Source: Variovorax sp. (GTDB lineage Bacteria > Pseudomonadota > Gammaproteobacteria > Burkholderiales > Burkholderiaceae_C). Taken from it: a DNA stretch of 64,000 nt. Made by a program: the position numbers and the translations under genes. Below the pieces are notes generated by a model. It was not told where the DNA came from. It worked only from the letters and a program-made list of their open reading frames with translations, and made no database searches. The stretch spans positions 39,502 to 103,501 of the forward strand of contig JANXTS010000039.1 in the NCBI GenBank assembly GCA_025352265.1, given 5' to 3'. Numbering within the stretch: position 1 is the stretch's first letter; every line of letters starts with the position of its first letter. Below are positions 26,637 to 35,215 of this stretch, piece after piece.

Positions 26637-29213
26637 CTATGCGCCTTGCCCAGTGGCGACGACATGGCTCCGCATGCGGATGCGCCATTTCACGCCCTCG
26701 AACCACAGCAGGCTCAAGGTCGCCATGCCGAGGGCGCCGAGCAACAGGGTCGGGTTCGGCATCACGAATGAGAACAGCCGGCTGACCGCTGGCACGGTCA
26801 GCACCACAGCCAAGATGGCCAGCGTTGCCAAGGCGATCCAGCCGAGCTGACCTCCCGTCACGGCACGAACGTTCCAGACAGTGCGACCCCAAGATCTGTT
26901 GGTGTGGATCAATGCAAGGTCGGCCAGCACGAGGACGACGAAGGTGAGCGTGCGGGCCATGTCGTCCCGGCTCGCATCGAAGGGCGCGATGAGGCGGGCT
27001 CCCGCATAGGTTGCCAGTGACAGCACCAGCAAGCCCAAGCCTTGCCACAAACCGCACAACAGCACGGCGCCGTCGAACAGGCGCTGGTCGGGTCGACGCG
27101 GCGGTACCGTCATCGCATCGGACTCCAGCGGTTCAGCCTCGAACACGATCGTGCAGGCCGGGTCGATGATCAATTGCAGGAAAAGGATATGAACCGGCAG
27201 CAGCAGCATCGGCCAGCCGAACAGCACCGGAAAGATGGACAGGCCGATGATCGGCACGTGCACCGCCACCACGAAGACGATCGCCTTGCGCAGGTTGGCG
27301 AACACGCGGCGACCATAGCGCACCGCTGTCACCAGCGACGCAAAGTCGTCGTTGAGCAGGATCAGCGCCGCAGCCTGGCGCGCCACCTCGGTGCCGCGCG
27401 CTCCCATGGCCACGCCGATGTCGGCCGCTTTCAGCGCTGGCGCGTCGTTGACACCGTCACCGGTCATCGCGACCAAGTCGCCGCGTGCCCGGAAGGCGCG
27501 CACGAGGCGCAGTTTCTGCTCGGGCTGCACGCGACAGAAGATGTGCGTCGCAACCAGTCGCACGGCGAGTTCGGTATCGCTCAACGTAGAAAGTTCGGTT
27601 CCGGTAATGACTGCTGCATCGGTGCTCAGGCCCGCCTGCTTCGCTACCGACAGTGCCGTGGCCGGATGGTCGCCGGTCATCATCACCACTCGAATTCCGG
27701 CGGCCTTGCATTCGGCGATGGCCTTGGGCACGTCCGGACGCACCGGATCTTCAAGCCCGACCAGCCCGAGAAACTGGAAGTCGAAATCGTGTTGCAGACC
27801 CGGCAACGCGCGGGGCGCGAAGGTCGCCTGCGCCACACCCAGCACACGGAATCCGTCTGCCGCCATCGCCAGCACCTGCTCGACGATCAGGTCACTGCGA
27901 CGGGCATCCAGATGGCACAGATCGACAATGGCCTCGGGTGCGCCTTTCGCGGCGATGAGAAGCTCCCGCAGATCCGGGGATTGCCAGACACGCGACATCG
28001 CCAGCATCTCTGGCGACAACGGGTAGTCGTCGATCAAGGTCCAGTTGGTATGCAGATGCTCGGTGTGCGCCAACAGGCGCTGCCCGGCCTCGCCGATGGC
28101 CGTTTCCATGGGATCGAATGCGCGGCGATGGCTGGCCAGGACCGCGTACTCGAGCACCCCATGGAGTTCCTCCTGGAGGGGCGGCGCACCTGCCTTCGCG
28201 CCGTCGCGCACTGTGTCGTGCACCGCCACTTCGGACCACAGGCGCCTGACCGTCATGCGGTTGGCCGTCAGGGTGCCGGTCTTGTCCACGCACAGCACCG
28301 TGGTGGCGCCGAGCAATTCGACTGCGGGGATGCTTCGGGCCAGCACCTTCTCTCGCGCGAGGCGCCATGCACCGAGACCCAGGAACAATGTCAGGACCAC
28401 CGGCAGCTCTTCCGGCAAGACCGCCATGGCCAGCGTCAGGCCGGCGAGCAGCGCTTGTAGCCAGTCGCCACGCAGCAAACCGAAAGAAACGACCAGCGCG
28501 GCCGCAAACGCCAGTCCGACCAGGGCGATACGCGTGACCACTCTTCGCGTTTCCTGCTGGATCGGGGTGGACTCGGTCTTGATTCCCGCGAGTGACTGGC
28601 CGATGCGGCCCAACGCGCTGCCCACGCCCGTGGCAGTGACCCGACCTTGCGCCGTGCCGCGCGTGACCAAGGTGCCGGACAGCACTGCACCGGCGAGCGG
28701 CCCCGCCTGCTTGAGGACAGGCGCCGACTCCCCGGTCAGCAAGGACTCGTCGACTGCAAGATTGGCGCAGACGATAAGAGACAAATCTGCCGGCACGCGA
28801 TCGCCCTCGGCGAGCATGACGATATCGCCCACTACGAGATCCCGGGCTGCGACGGTTCGCTCCTTTGCACCGCGGATCACGCGGGCCTGCGGACTCGACA
28901 GATCGCGCAAGGCGTCGAGCGAGCGTTCGCTGCGCCGCTGCTGGAAGAAGCTGATGCCCATCACGACGAAGACGAAGCCCAGCAGCATCAGCGCCTCCTG
29001 CACGTCGCCCAACACCATGTAGAGGGCGCCGCACGACACAAGCAACAGGAACATCGGTTCGAACGCCACCTCGCGCACCAGCCGCAACATGCTGCGAGGG
29101 CGAGAGACCGGCAACTCGTTGGCGCCGTCCCGCACCAGTCGGCGCAATGCCTCCTGCTCTTTCAACCCGACGGTGGGTGCCAGCGCTGGCGCGGCGAGCG
29201 ACCCATCGGTCAT
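26637..29213 (-). CDS. Cation-translocating P-type ATPase (P2 type)
   Basis: Protein of 858 residues in the plasma membrane. The phosphorylation motif is CVDKTGTLTANRM (Asp at about residue 316), with LTGES in the actuator domain, KGAPE in the nucleotide domain, MTGDGVNDAPALK in the hinge, and PEELPVVLT in membrane helix 4. A cation N-terminal domain (EALRRLVRDGANELP) and about ten membrane segments are present, as in Ca2+/Mg2+ or H+ transporters; the ion is not certain. The ATG MTDGSLAAPALAP was chosen over a long upstream extension that reads as non-coding. An FNR-like box is located 96-109 bp upstream and shared with the divergent Ala-rich gene. Confidence 0.9.
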   Translation of the reverse strand: MTDGSLAAPALAPTVGLKEQEALRRLVRDGANELPVSRPRSMLRLVREVAFEPMFLLLVSCGALYMVLGDVQEALMLLGFVFVVMGISFFQQRRSERSLDALRDLSSPQARVIRGAKERTVAARDLVVGDIVMLAEGDRVPADLSLIVCANLAVDESLLTGESAPVLKQAGPLAGAVLSGTLVTRGTAQGRVTATGVGSALGRIGQSLAGIKTESTPIQQETRRVVTRIALVGLAFAAALVVSFGLLRGDWLQALLAGLTLAMAVLPEELPVVLTLFLGLGAWRLAREKVLARSIPAVELLGATTVLCVDKTGTLTANRMTVRRLWSEVAVHDTVRDGAKAGAPPLQEELHGVLEYAVLASHRRAFDPMETAIGEAGQRLLAHTEHLHTNWTLIDDYPLSPEMLAMSRVWQSPDLRELLIAAKGAPEAIVDLCHLDARRSDLIVEQVLAMAADGFRVLGVAQATFAPRALPGLQHDFDFQFLGLVGLEDPVRPDVPKAIAECKAAGIRVVMMTGDHPATALSVAKQAGLSTDAAVITGTELSTLSDTELAVRLVATHIFCRVQPEQKLRLVRAFRARGDLVAMTGDGVNDAPALKAADIGVAMGARGTEVARQAAALILLNDDFASLVTAVRYGRRVFANLRKAIVFVVAVHVPIIGLSIFPVLFGWPMLLLPVHILFLQLIIDPACTIVFEAEPLESDAMTVPPRRPDQRLFDGAVLLCGLWQGLGLLVLSLATYAGARLIAPFDASRDDMARTLTFVVLVLADLALIHTNRSWGRTVWNVRAVTGGQLGWIALATLAILAVVLTVPAVSRLFSFVMPNPTLLLGALGMATLSLLWFEGVKWRIRMRSHVVATGQGA

Positions 29214-29308
29214 GAGGTTCAGGTGCTCCGTTGGGCTTGGGGGTCGCAAGTTTTTGTCTCGATGGGTGCCGTGATGGCTCAGTTCATCACGCGCCGCAGG
29301 GTCACGTC

Positions 29309-29322
29309 TTGATCTGGCGCAA
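29309..29322. promoter_or_regulatory. FNR-like box between the P-type ATPase and Ala-rich protein genes
   Basis: TTGATCTGGCGCAA has a perfect left half (TTGAT) and a right half CGCAA with two mismatches. It is positioned about 54 bp before the rightward gene and 96 bp before the leftward gene, so it could serve either. Confidence 0.45.
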
Positions 29323-29375
29323 GCCCTGCCGGACGCGCCGGCCAAAGAATCGGCTGACCTAACAAGGACAACGCC

Positions 29376-30005
29376 ATGAAACCGACCCCACCGCTTCCGA
29401 GACTCATCGCGATCGCTGCCGCCGCACTGACCGCTGCTGCTGTTGCCGCCGCCATCGTGATGTTGCTCAGCGCGCCCGCAATGGCTGCCGAGAGCACGGC
29501 ACCAAGCCAGTCGAGCGCGCCGTCTGGCGTGGCATCCAGCGCCAAGGCTGCAGCCATCAGGGCAGCTCACGAAGCAGAGAGCGCAGCGCATGAAGCCGCC
29601 GAAGCAGCGCGGCTTGCCGCACGCCAGGGTCAGGCGACCGCAGGCAAGGTGTCCAGGTCGATTGCCGAAGGGATCCGTCGCGCAGCGCAAAAGGCAGCAG
29701 AAGCCGCTACTCGTCTCGAGGCCAAGGCATCCGCCTCTTCAGGCCGCGCGTTGGAAGAAACCCGAGAGGCCGCTCGGACCACGGAAGCGGAAAGCAAAAA
29801 GGCCACTGCCGCCACCAGGGATGCGCTGGCAAAGGCCGACGACTCGCTGCAGCGCGCGACGCGAACCAGCAAGGAAGAAGCAGAAAAAGCAGCGCATGCC
29901 ACGCGCGACGCACTCGACACCGCAGCGGCCGCCACCAGCGCCGCTGCACGCTCGGCCAAGGAGGCCGTCAAGCGAACGGTCGAAGCCGCACGGCACAAGA
30001 TTTAG
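29376..30005 (+). CDS. Exported or membrane-anchored Ala/Lys/Glu-rich helical protein
   Basis: Protein of 209 residues. A hydrophobic N-terminus (LIAIAAAALTAAAVAAAIVMLL) ends with the signal-peptidase-like APAMAAES near residue 37. The rest is almost entirely Ala, Glu, Lys, Arg, Ser and Thr in long amphipathic helices (for example AAHEAESAAHEAAEAARLAAR), resembling LEA-like, apolipoprotein-like or phasin-like proteins. AAGGAC stands 6 nt before the ATG. It is divergent from the P-type ATPase with an FNR-like box between. A stress-protective envelope role is plausible, but no function is established. Confidence 0.65.
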   Translation: MKPTPPLPRLIAIAAAALTAAAVAAAIVMLLSAPAMAAESTAPSQSSAPSGVASSAKAAAIRAAHEAESAAHEAAEAARLAARQGQATAGKVSRSIAEGIRRAAQKAAEAATRLEAKASASSGRALEETREAARTTEAESKKATAATRDALAKADDSLQRATRTSKEEAEKAAHATRDALDTAAAATSAAARSAKEAVKRTVEAARHKI

Positions 30006-30026
30006 CCAGGACCGACAGGAAGCGCT

Positions 30027-31679
30027 CTACGGCAGTTCAGCTCGCCTGAACGCCTTCCAGCAACGCAGAAGTTCAGGCTCCGCATGCGCGCTCCGGCAGT
30101 CGAGTTGCCTCAGCACCGACTGCACGGAGCGCTTCAGGTCCTGCTCCTTTTGTACCAGCTCATGCAGCAGTCGTTCGGCAACTTGCGCATCGTTGAGGTG
30201 GCCGAGCCCACCCTGCAACTTGGCGAGGCGCTTGACATAACCGCGCGCTGCCTTGCCCGGGTACAGCGACTGAAAAAAACTGATCGCATAGCGCAGGCGC
30301 TTGGCTGCAATGCGCACCCGGTGGCGCTGCTCGGGCGTGGCGTGCGCCAGTCGTTTGCCGACGTCAAGCAGTTTGCGGTGAAGCCGCATGACGGCGACAA
30401 ATGCCAGCGCGCGCAACGGTTGCCGCAATGCCTTGCGCGCACGCTTACCCAATGACGAACGCCAGTTCTCGCACTCGAGCCACGCAGCGAGCCCCAGCGT
30501 CAGGCGCCCATAGCGGGGCGATGCGAGCGCTTGCGCGGCACCGCTGCGATGCGTGTCGGCGGAGATTGATGCCGTCTGCACAAGCGACGCCCATTGCCTT
30601 CCGCCATCGCGATCGGACTCGGTATCGGTGTCGACATCGGCGGTCAGTGCCGGCAGGGTTTCGCCCGCCAGCACCTCGGCGTCGCGTGCCGCGCCGAGCG
30701 TCGTCGAAAGCCATTGCAGCTCGCCAGCCAACAGCGCCGGCAAGGGGATGACCGTGGAGAAGAGGCGCAACGCGGAACGCAGTCGCCGAATGCCCACGCG
30801 CATCTGGTGCACGCTCTCGGGATCGGTCCCTCCCATGACACCAGCCTCGTTGCCGAAAGCGTGCGCGAGGCAATTTTCAATGACCGCCCGGAAGCCCTGT
30901 CCGACCGTCACCCCACGCGCGAACAAAAGCGGCTTCGCGACGGCAACCGTCGTTGTCGTTGTCGTTGTCGTCGTCGTCGTTGACCGCGAAGCATGGATCC
31001 GACCCGCCCACAGCGCATAACCCCGATCCGCCTTGCCCAGACGACCGATGCGCAAGGGCACGTCCTCCTGCACCAGCAGGGCCGCGTCGAACAGCGCCGT
31101 GGGCGAGCCAGCCTTCAGCTCGAACTCGATCTCGCAAATCGACTCGCGCGCATCACCGCAGCGTAGCTCGCCTTCATCGAGCGTCAGTTCGATGCGATGG
31201 CCCGTTGGCTGCGCGAGCTGCCACAACGAGCGGCGCACGACGACGTCGAACACCGCAACGAGTCGCTGCGCCAAGCCCGGTTCCGCAAGTAGCAGGGCCA
31301 GCCTCGAATCCGGCTCGATCCGCATGTGCAAGGCCGCAAAGTCGGGCTCCGCGCTGTCGACAGGCACCTCCCATTCGCCGCGGTCGCGCAAGCCAAGTCC
31401 GCCATCGGCCAGCTCGATGGTCTTGACGGTTTCGGTCAACCGTCCGCCTTGCGCTCTGATACGCAGCTCCAGGCCTTGCCGGCGCAAGTACAGATCCGGC
31501 GTGTCGAAGTAGGTCGTATGAAGACGCGCGAGGCGGGGCCGCAAGTTCTCAGGCTGCAGCCTGGCGCTGACAGCCGTGCGAAAGGCGCCGACATCCGAAG
31601 GCGACAGCAGCAGCTTGAGTTCGACTTCGCGTGAAGTGCGGTCGGCTGGAATATTCGACAGGGTCGCAGAGCGGCGCAT
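30027..31679 (-). CDS. CYTH and CHAD domain-containing protein
   Basis: Protein of 550 residues. The N-terminal CYTH (triphosphate-tunnel) domain starts at SREVELKLLLSP (EVELK is the ExExK signature) and runs to about residue 215 with CEIEFELKAG. The C-terminal CHAD domain (about residues 260-545) contains VHQMRVGIRRLRSALRLF and HRVRIAAKRLRYAISFFQ, His-rich helices that bind polyphosphate. The domains are joined by a run of 11 threonines encoded by a GTCGTT/GTCGTC microsatellite (30951-30981). CHAD proteins associate with polyphosphate granules; CYTH domains act on triphosphates. It belongs to the stress cluster and is divergent from adhP. Confidence 0.88.
   Translation of the reverse strand: MRRSATLSNIPADRTSREVELKLLLSPSDVGAFRTAVSARLQPENLRPRLARLHTTYFDTPDLYLRRQGLELRIRAQGGRLTETVKTIELADGGLGLRDRGEWEVPVDSAEPDFAALHMRIEPDSRLALLLAEPGLAQRLVAVFDVVVRRSLWQLAQPTGHRIELTLDEGELRCGDARESICEIEFELKAGSPTALFDAALLVQEDVPLRIGRLGKADRGYALWAGRIHASRSTTTTTTTTTTTVAVAKPLLFARGVTVGQGFRAVIENCLAHAFGNEAGVMGGTDPESVHQMRVGIRRLRSALRLFSTVIPLPALLAGELQWLSTTLGAARDAEVLAGETLPALTADVDTDTESDRDGGRQWASLVQTASISADTHRSGAAQALASPRYGRLTLGLAAWLECENWRSSLGKRARKALRQPLRALAFVAVMRLHRKLLDVGKRLAHATPEQRHRVRIAAKRLRYAISFFQSLYPGKAARGYVKRLAKLQGGLGHLNDAQVAERLLHELVQKEQDLKRSVQSVLRQLDCRSAHAEPELLRCWKAFRRAELP
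30951..30981. repeat. GTCGTT/GTCGTC microsatellite encoding a threonine tract
   Basis: Imperfect 3- and 6-bp tandem repeats in the linker between the CYTH and CHAD domains. A change in unit number would keep the frame and change linker length only. Confidence 0.8.
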
Positions 31680-31711
31680 AAGCCACTGTATGCACCCACC
31701 GCCTCACGGCG

Positions 31712-31725
31712 TTGACGCGCATCAA
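31712..31725. promoter_or_regulatory. FNR-like box upstream of adhP
   Basis: TTGACGCGCATCAA matches TTGAC/T-N4-ATCAA with one difference from the Escherichia coli FNR consensus. It lies 101 bp before adhP and 33 bp before the divergent CYTH/CHAD start; the adhP side allows a normal leader. Confidence 0.6.
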
Positions 31726-31826
31726 CGCCGACCGCGATGGCGTGCTTATTTGATCCAGCGCAACCCCGCGCGTCCGCTCGCTTCCTAAAGTGAAACCTTC
31801 GTACCCAATCGTTCTGAAAGCCACCC

Positions 31827-32858
31827 ATGCAAACCATGAAAGCCGCTGTCGTCCGCGAGTTCGGCAAGCCCCTGTGCATCGAGGAAGTCGCCATTCCCGA
31901 GGTCACGTCGGGCCAGGTGCTGGTGAAAGTGGTGGCATCGGGTGTCTGCCACACCGACTTGCATGCCGCCGATGGCGACTGGCCTGTGAAGCCCACCCTG
32001 CCCTTTATTCCGGGTCACGAAGGTGTCGGCTTCGTGGCTGCCTTGGGTGCAGGTGTCAAGGGAATCAAGGAAGGTGACCGCGTCGGCGTGCCTTGGCTGC
32101 ACACCGCTTGCGGGCACTGCGAGCACTGCATCACCGGTTGGGAAACGCTTTGCGACGGCCAGCAGATGACGGGCTACACCGTCAACGGCGCCTACGCCGA
32201 ATACGTGCTGGCCGACCCGGGCTACATCGGGCAGCTACCGGCCCATGTGGGCTTCAGCGAAATTGCGCCGGTGCTCTGCGCCGGCGTCACCGTCTACAAG
32301 GGCCTGAAGGTTCTCGAATGCAAGCCGGGCGACTGGGTCGCCATCTCCGGCGTCGGTGGGCTCGGCCATCTTGCGGTGCAATACGCCAAGGCGATGGGGT
32401 TTCATGTGGTTGCCGTCGACATTCACGAAGGCCAGCTCCAGCTCGCCAAAAAACTGGGCGCCGACATGGTGATCAACGCTGCGCTGCAAGACCCGGTCAA
32501 GGAACTGCAGACCGCCTTGCGCGGCGTGCATGGCGTGCTGGTCACTGCCGTATCTCGAAGTGCGTTTTCGCAGGCGCTGGGCATGCTGCACAAGCGCGGA
32601 ACGATGGCCCTCGTCGGCCTGCCGCCGGGAGACTTCGCATTGCCGATCTTCGACGTCGTGCTCAATGCCAAGACGGTGCGCGGCTCGATCGTCGGCACCC
32701 GCAAGGACTTGCAGGAAGCGCTGGCTTTCGCAGGCGAAGGCAAGGTGCACACGGTGTTCACTGAAGACAAGTTGGAGCGCGTCAACCATGTGATGGACCG
32801 CATGCGTGCGGGTGATATCCAGGGGCGCGTCGTCATGCGCATTTCCAACGCGAGCTGA
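31827..32858 (+). CDS. adhP: Zinc-dependent alcohol dehydrogenase, AdhP type
   Basis: Medium-chain dehydrogenase of 343 residues. The catalytic zinc ligands lie in ASGVCHTDLHAADGDW (Cys about residue 40), the GHEGVGFV motif (His about 63) and CAGVTVYKGLK. The structural zinc site is GHCEHCITGWETLCDGQ. The NAD-binding motif is ISGVGGLGHLAVQYAKAMG. It interconverts primary alcohols and aldehydes with NAD. An internal in-frame ATG three codons downstream (MKAAVVREFGKPL) is the more usual N-terminus and may be the real start. The FNR-like box upstream suggests induction at low oxygen. Confidence 0.93.
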   Translation: MQTMKAAVVREFGKPLCIEEVAIPEVTSGQVLVKVVASGVCHTDLHAADGDWPVKPTLPFIPGHEGVGFVAALGAGVKGIKEGDRVGVPWLHTACGHCEHCITGWETLCDGQQMTGYTVNGAYAEYVLADPGYIGQLPAHVGFSEIAPVLCAGVTVYKGLKVLECKPGDWVAISGVGGLGHLAVQYAKAMGFHVVAVDIHEGQLQLAKKLGADMVINAALQDPVKELQTALRGVHGVLVTAVSRSAFSQALGMLHKRGTMALVGLPPGDFALPIFDVVLNAKTVRGSIVGTRKDLQEALAFAGEGKVHTVFTEDKLERVNHVMDRMRAGDIQGRVVMRISNAS

Positions 32859-32912
32859 GCATCTCCAGCGACCGCACTCAACGATTTTCTAAACGTCTTC
32901 AGGATTTCTTGC

Positions 32913-33290
32913 ATGACCACTCTCACCACCCGAGACATTCAACTTTTGTCGCGCCAACTCCACGCCATGAAAGAAACCGCACGGGATGAAATCCGTCTTG
33001 CCGACAACGATCTGCAGCAAGGCCGGCAAGCCCAGTCGAGCGAAGCGCACAGCTTCAGCGACGACGCCGAAGGCATCCGGACGGAAGACGTTCGCCTTGG
33101 AGAAATCGAGATCGACCGAACCCGGCTGGCCGCGATAGAGTTCGCAGAAAAACTGATTGCCGAAGGTCGCTACGGCAAATGCATTCACTGCGGTTGCGAC
33201 ATTGCACGCGAGCGCATGCTCGCCCTGCCGACCGCTGCGCGCTGCGCTCCATGCCAGAACGCGATTGAAAAAGGCGACGGCCCGCGCTAA
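32913..33290 (+). CDS. DksA/TraR-family zinc-finger protein
   Basis: Protein of 125 residues with an N-terminal helical hairpin and a C-terminal four-cysteine zinc finger, KCIHCGCDIARERMLALP then ARCAPCQ. DksA-type proteins enter the secondary channel of RNA polymerase and adjust transcription with ppGpp. Length is shorter than DksA (about 150) and typical of the DksA-like paralogues of Burkholderiales stress clusters. It starts 54 bp after adhP on the same strand and may be cotranscribed with it. The Asp pair expected at the coiled-coil tip is not obvious. Confidence 0.82.
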   Translation: MTTLTTRDIQLLSRQLHAMKETARDEIRLADNDLQQGRQAQSSEAHSFSDDAEGIRTEDVRLGEIEIDRTRLAAIEFAEKLIAEGRYGKCIHCGCDIARERMLALPTAARCAPCQNAIEKGDGPR

Positions 33291-33311
33291 CCGCCTCCTG
33301 TCCGGGCGCCC

Positions 33312-33737
33312 CTACTTCACGAGCACGACCGGCTGCTTCGCGAGCGCCAGCACGCGCTGTGCCACCGAGCCCACCAGCAAGTCGGCAAAGGCGCTTCTCC
33401 CCTTGCTGCCCAGCACGACCAGATCGAACTTGCCGGCAGTCGCGCAATCGACGATTTCCTGCGCCACATGTCCCCGGCGAATCTCGGCGTCGTGCTTGAC
33501 GTCGGCCTTGTCCAGCAACTTTCTCGCGGGCTTCAATTCGTTGTCACTCAGTTCGCGGAGGTAGTCGGCCACCTGCTCACTGCCGACCAATGCCTTGGCA
33601 TGGCGCAAGCCCGTGTCGTCGTGCACGCTGACCAGCGTCACGCTGGACGGCTTACGCAACTGGGCAACGAGTCCAGCGGCGTACTTCACCGCGCGCAGCG
33701 CGTGTTTTGAGCCATCGATGGCAACGAGAATTTTCAT
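33312..33737 (-). CDS. Universal stress protein (UspA family, single domain)
   Basis: Cytoplasmic protein of 141 residues with the Usp Rossmann-like fold. It opens MKILVAIDGSKHALRAVKYA and ends with the ATP-binding motif LVVLGSKGRSAFADLLVGSVAQRVL, equivalent to the Gx2Gx9GS/T signature. It is convergent with the DksA-like gene, and only 9 bp separate it from the ATPase fragment upstream. Single-domain Usp proteins commonly occur in anoxia or stress regulons. No FNR-like box was found directly before it. Confidence 0.9.
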   Translation of the reverse strand: MKILVAIDGSKHALRAVKYAAGLVAQLRKPSSVTLVSVHDDTGLRHAKALVGSEQVADYLRELSDNELKPARKLLDKADVKHDAEIRRGHVAQEIVDCATAGKFDLVVLGSKGRSAFADLLVGSVAQRVLALAKQPVVLVK

Positions 33738-33746
33738 GGTCTTCTT

Positions 33747-34080
33747 TCAGGGTTGAACAAGTTCGGGGCTCGCCGATCGATACATCGCGCGGACGGCGAG
33801 CTTGCGAAGCTCGCTGTACCAGAGCACCGCGCTGGCCATCGCAATGCACAGCAGCCAATGATGCAGGTTGAGCGGCACCGTGCCAAACGCCAGATTGAGA
33901 AATCCGAGATGGACCACTGCGACCTGCAGCAGGGCGGACAGCGCGATCGCGCCCCACAGCCAGCGATTCACGAACAGATGCGAGAAGGCGCTCTGGCTGT
34001 CGGACCGCGCATTGAAACAGTTGAAAGACTGCGCCAGCACGGCAGCCGCCGCGGTCATGCCAACACTGCTTGGACCGGAC
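33747..34080 (-). pseudogene. Orphan C-terminal fragment of a cation P-type ATPase
   Basis: About 95 codons read as the last membrane helices of a P2-type ATPase: AQSFNCFNARSDSQSAFSHL, NRWLWGAIALSALLQVAVVHL and FLNLAFGTVPLNLHHWLL. The rest of the enzyme is missing. Upstream, the frame runs on as a shadow of the nitroreductase gene, whose 3' end overlaps it by about 26 bp. This is best explained by a deletion that fused the tail of an ATPase gene to the end of the nitroreductase gene. The intact ATPase at 26637-29213 is a different gene. Confidence 0.7.
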
Positions 34081-35215
34081 GCCGCAAGGAGCGCGGCATC
34101 TCGGGTGCGCGGCCGAAGCGCACGACCAGGTCGGGCCGCCGGTCGCCCAGGGCAAAGGCACGCGCCAGCCCAGGCCTCACGCTGGCAACTTCGACCGGTT
34201 GATTGAGCATGGCATTGCGAATCCCTTGGGCCGTCGCCTGCAAAGCGAAGCGCTCGTAGCAGCGCCCCGCTTCGATCCAATGCGCCTTGTCGTTCTTCTC
34301 AGAAACGAACATCGCGATGCCTGCGGAACTGCGCACCTGCCTCGCGTATTTGTCGTTCTCGCGCGCAGGTGTGAAGAAGCGGGCGAAAAGCATTTCGCCG
34401 AGCCATCGCGGCACCGTTGGATTACCGGAAGCACGCGAAAACAGACCATCGCCCGACCTGATCGCTTCCGCGTCGCCAAAGCGAATCCAGTGCTTGAGTT
34501 CAGCGACGAAAGCCGGGTCTTCGATCTGGCGGGTGTTGGCGTTCACGATGTACTCCAGCATTTTTTCTGTTGCCGTTTTTTCGCTGAGGATCAGCAACTG
34601 AACGCCTGTCCCGGTTCCAGCCCGTTCGAGCAGTTTCAGTTCATCGTTCGGCAACGGCTGGCCATTGAAGTCGGCACGCGTGCACTGCCGGTCGAACATC
34701 GCTGCGTAGAGTTCGGACGGGTTGGCTCGGGAAGGCTCGAGTTGCACTCGCAAGGCATCTCCCATCGCGCCGCCGGTGTCCCAAGATGGCTCGGCTCGCA
34801 GCCCGTGCGCCAGCGCCGCCTGCACCAGATTTTCTGCGGCACAACCAAGCGAGACAAAGAGATGGTGGTCGTCCGGATCGACGGCGGGGCATCTGCGGGA
34901 CAGGTCCGGAAGAATCGAAATGCAATGCTCCTGAATCGCGAACTTCCAGCACTGCGTGTTGTGGCTGGAGGGTGCCAGCGTGGCGCAACGAACCAGCTCT
35001 TCGAAAAGCGGCCGGCCGCTCGCGACGGCAGCCGATTGCCGATGCCACGTGCTCTGCACCGCGTCGGCATAACTGACCGCGGGGCTGCCTGAGGAGCAGC
35101 TCCCGAGTGCCAACGGTGCCAGCCCAGCCGCACCTACCGCCCCCGCCGCCGCGGCAAAGCGTCTTCGCGTGAGGGGCGTCAAAGCGAGCGAGGGCAACCC
35201 GGGATTCCGGCTCAA
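34055..35215 (-). CDS. Acg-type nitroreductase-family protein with twin-arginine lipoprotein-like signal
   Basis: Protein of 386 residues. The N-terminus has a twin-arginine motif and hydrophobic stretch (LTRRRFAAAAGAVGAAGLAP) followed by a lipobox-like LALGSCSSG. The body is nitroreductase-like (LVRCATLAPSSHNTQCWKF; later QATAQGIRNAMLNQPVE) and resembles the Acg group, which binds flavin but often lacks redox activity. The start is probably TTG at 35215, overlapping the kinase stop by 4 bp (TTGA); later in-frame TTG codons are possible. The 3' end runs into a P-type ATPase fragment, so the last residues may be foreign. Confidence 0.7.
   Translation of the reverse strand: MSRNPGLPSLALTPLTRRRFAAAAGAVGAAGLAPLALGSCSSGSPAVSYADAVQSTWHRQSAAVASGRPLFEELVRCATLAPSSHNTQCWKFAIQEHCISILPDLSRRCPAVDPDDHHLFVSLGCAAENLVQAALAHGLRAEPSWDTGGAMGDALRVQLEPSRANPSELYAAMFDRQCTRADFNGQPLPNDELKLLERAGTGTGVQLLILSEKTATEKMLEYIVNANTRQIEDPAFVAELKHWIRFGDAEAIRSGDGLFSRASGNPTVPRWLGEMLFARFFTPARENDKYARQVRSSAGIAMFVSEKNDKAHWIEAGRCYERFALQATAQGIRNAMLNQPVEVASVRPGLARAFALGDRRPDLVVRFGRAPEMPRSLRRPVQAVLA

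Noticed and set aside
26637..29690. P-type ATPase with a 159-residue N-terminal extension
   Set aside because: The extension is Cys/Arg-rich without membrane or metal-binding motifs and crosses the FNR-like box and the divergent gene; MTDGSL at 29213 is the better start.
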